A program made the position numbers and the translations under genes. A DNA stretch of 7,545 bases from Chthoniobacter flavus (GTDB lineage: Bacteria > Verrucomicrobiota > Verrucomicrobiia > Chthoniobacterales > DYNR01), in the NCBI GenBank assembly GCA_020720945.1, contig DYNR01000044.1:1-7545 (forward strand), in the 5' to 3' direction. The notes beneath the pieces are model-generated. The model saw only the letters and a program-made list of their open reading frames with translations, was not told the DNA's origin and did not search any database. Of the stretch, positions 6,416 to 7,545 are shown piece after piece; positions within the stretch are counted from its first letter, which is position 1; each line of letters starts with the position of its first letter.

Positions 6416-6724
6416 GTGAGAGCCCAGATAGCGAGTCTGTCGGAGGCGGCCAGAGAAGGAAGGGACGCACTATGGCAGACTCGCATTATTTTCAGGGGGA
6501 CCGAGATGGCGGCTCGTGTCACCGGGAGCGGACCGAAGCTTTCGCTCATTGCGGGTGGATACGAGGAGACGGATACCATTACCGTTTATTTCGCATCGCA
6601 GACGGTCACAGAGCTCAAGCGCGGGGAGGCCATCCGTTGGGAGGGGCGCGTTTATCAGGTCGTTACCACCATCGCGCCCACTGCGTCGATGCCCGAGTGG
6701 CGAATCACCGCAACCGCATTGTAA
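6416..6724 (+). CDS. Putative head-tail joining protein
   Basis: This protein of 102 residues from GTG 6416 starts ten bases after the preceding stop. Its pattern is that of small beta-rich connector proteins: TRIIFRGTEMAARV (22-35), a GGYEETDTITVYF strand pair (47-59), then KRGEAIRWEGRVYQVVTT (68-85) and WRITATAL at the end. The order 'Gly-Glu, then Trp-Glu-Gly, then Tyr-x-Val, then terminal strand' recalls the lambda FII-type and related joining proteins, but the match is by shape, not identity. An alternative start at ATG 6506 has a much better Shine-Dalgarno (AGGGGGA at 6494-6500) and would give 72 residues, but it would cut off the first strand (IIFRG). The longer form is preferred for fold integrity. 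Confidence 0.72.
   Translation: MRAQIASLSEAAREGRDALWQTRIIFRGTEMAARVTGSGPKLSLIAGGYEETDTITVYFASQTVTELKRGEAIRWEGRVYQVVTTIAPTASMPEWRITATAL
6494..6500 (+). promoter_or_regulatory. Shine-Dalgarno-like AGGGGGA before an internal start
   Basis: AGGGGGA lies five bases before ATG 6506, in frame inside the putative joining protein gene. It could serve an internal start yielding a 72-residue form, or be chance in a region coding FRGTEM. Confidence 0.3.
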
Positions 6725-6752
6725 TCAACAACTTACGGCGAGAGCAAAACGG

Positions 6753-7532
6753 ATGGACGCGATTGCAAACACGGCAGAGGTAGTGGGAGGCAGTGGTTCC
6801 GCAACGCGGTTTACCCGCGAGTTTTTGGATATCAGATGTTGCGATTGCATGGAGCTGCTGGAGGAGTATCCAGACAAGCATTTTGATTTGGCCATCGTTG
6901 ATCCGCCGTACGGGATCGGCGCAGAGCGCGGGAAAAACGAAACAGATAAAGCGAAATTTCGGGATAAACCCAAAGGCTGGGACGCGAAACCTCCGACGGC
7001 TGAATACTTTATCCAGCTTTTCCGTGTGTCAAAAAACCAAATCATTTGGGGTGCAAATCACTTCATCGAGAACATCCCCCAACCGAACAGCAAACACTGG
7101 ATAATTTGGGACAAAAAAAATCCAGGCCGAGACTGTTCGGAAGGAGAAATGGCGTGGGGCAGTCAGATGGACTCGGTCAGGATATACAATCAGACAAGAG
7201 TGATGGAGCTGAACCGAGCTGACGGAGGGAAGATACACCCCACGCAAAAACCAGTCGGTCTCTACCGCTGGCTCCTCGAAAAATATGCATCCCCCGGCGA
7301 CAGCATCCTCGACACGCATCTCGGTAGCGGGAGCATTGCGATTGCGTGCCATTACGCACAGTTACACCTCACATCGTGCGAACTCGATCCAGACTATTTC
7401 GCGGCAGCCTGCTCTCGCATCAAGAGCGCAACGGCGCAGGAAACCTTCGGTTTTTACGCTCGCGATCGAACGGCAAACGATAACTCAAACCCCATACAAA
7501 CCAACGACTTATGGACATCAATACCAGCGTAG
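6753..7532 (+). CDS. DNA methyltransferase, N6-adenine or N4-cytosine, beta class
   Basis: A 259-residue S-adenosylmethionine-dependent enzyme that methylates an exocyclic amino group of adenine or cytosine in DNA. The catalytic DPPY is at 50-53. IHPTQKPVGLYRWLLEKY (161-178) comes before the cofactor motif DTHLGSGS (187-194), and CELD (209-212) is the likely ribose-binding acid strand. This order, catalytic motif first, defines the beta class. Residues about 55-160 probably hold target recognition, with a WIIWDKKNPGRDCSEGEMAW segment. No restriction enzyme gene is visible, so it looks like a solitary phage methyltransferase. The frame is open upstream to 6516, but that part overlaps the preceding gene and looks non-native; ATG 6753 comes 28 bases after that gene. 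The start lacks a strong Shine-Dalgarno. Its 3' end overlaps the next putative gene. The target sequence cannot be read from the protein. Confidence 0.93.
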   Translation: MDAIANTAEVVGGSGSATRFTREFLDIRCCDCMELLEEYPDKHFDLAIVDPPYGIGAERGKNETDKAKFRDKPKGWDAKPPTAEYFIQLFRVSKNQIIWGANHFIENIPQPNSKHWIIWDKKNPGRDCSEGEMAWGSQMDSVRIYNQTRVMELNRADGGKIHPTQKPVGLYRWLLEKYASPGDSILDTHLGSGSIAIACHYAQLHLTSCELDPDYFAAACSRIKSATAQETFGFYARDRTANDNSNPIQTNDLWTSIPA

Positions 7533-7545
7533 AAGAGGAGTTGTG
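7511..7545 (+). CDS. Start of a further gene, truncated by the window edge
   Basis: ATG 7511 opens a frame reading MDINTSVEEEL and still open at the window end. It would overlap the methyltransferase stop by 22 bases, in line with other overlaps here. The start is preceded by AACGACTT, partly like the capsid gene leader. Eleven codons are too few to identify a product or be sure the gene is real. Confidence 0.4.
   Translation, partial: MDINTSVEEEL

Noticed and set aside
6516..6752. Upstream extension of the methyltransferase frame
   Set aside because: It overlaps the putative joining gene, and its translation is an Arg/Ser/Pro-rich out-of-frame type; ATG 6753 directly precedes the methyltransferase-like sequence.
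1..7545. CRISPR arrays, tRNA genes, insertion sequences and attachment sites
   Set aside because: No spaced direct repeats, cloverleaf-like segments, transposase motifs or paired terminal repeats were seen on reading both strands.

Overview
The window is a stretch of a tailed double-stranded DNA phage or prophage: the head-morphogenesis module, all on the + strand and tightly packed. No host gene, integrase, tRNA or attachment site is visible, so free phage and prophage cannot be told apart. Gene order and protein motifs resemble the lambda-type packaging and head cassette (Nu1-A-W-B-C/Nu3-E-joining proteins). The host is uncertain. Moderately GC-rich coding DNA with heavy use of AAA lysine codons and frequent absence of Shine-Dalgarno (SD) sites would fit a Gram-negative host such as Verrucomicrobiota, but this is only an impression.

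Layout. Bases 1-120 hold no supported gene. They contain a run of ten G and two overlapping palindromes built on TGCGGAA, directly upstream of the first gene. Then come a small terminase subunit with a helix-turn-helix (121-747); a GpA-family large terminase with ATPase, zinc-finger and nuclease motifs (725-2434); a small unidentified protein in the position of lambda gpW (2459-2782); a lambda-type portal (2800-4242); a ClpP-like head maturation protease with a scaffold-like C-terminal tail (4267-5277); a major capsid protein (5321-6214); a 63-residue protein of unknown function (6214-6405); a small putative head-tail joining protein (6416-6724); a beta-class DNA methyltransferase (6753-7532); and the first codons of another gene running off the end (from 7511).

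How they work together. The small and large terminase subunits recognise, cut and translocate phage DNA through the portal dodecamer into a procapsid. The procapsid is made of capsid protein and shaped by the scaffold part of the protease polypeptide, which is then removed by proteolysis. The small proteins after the capsid gene probably finish the head or join it to the tail. The methyltransferase probably modifies phage DNA. It is the one gene here without an evident structural role, yet it sits in the same transcription unit as the virion genes.

The cassette itself is ordinary. The points most worth checking are the palindrome cluster before the terminase genes, the methyltransferase inside the head-joining region, the similar YGACA-containing leaders at several junctions, and the small unidentified proteins at 2459 and 6214.
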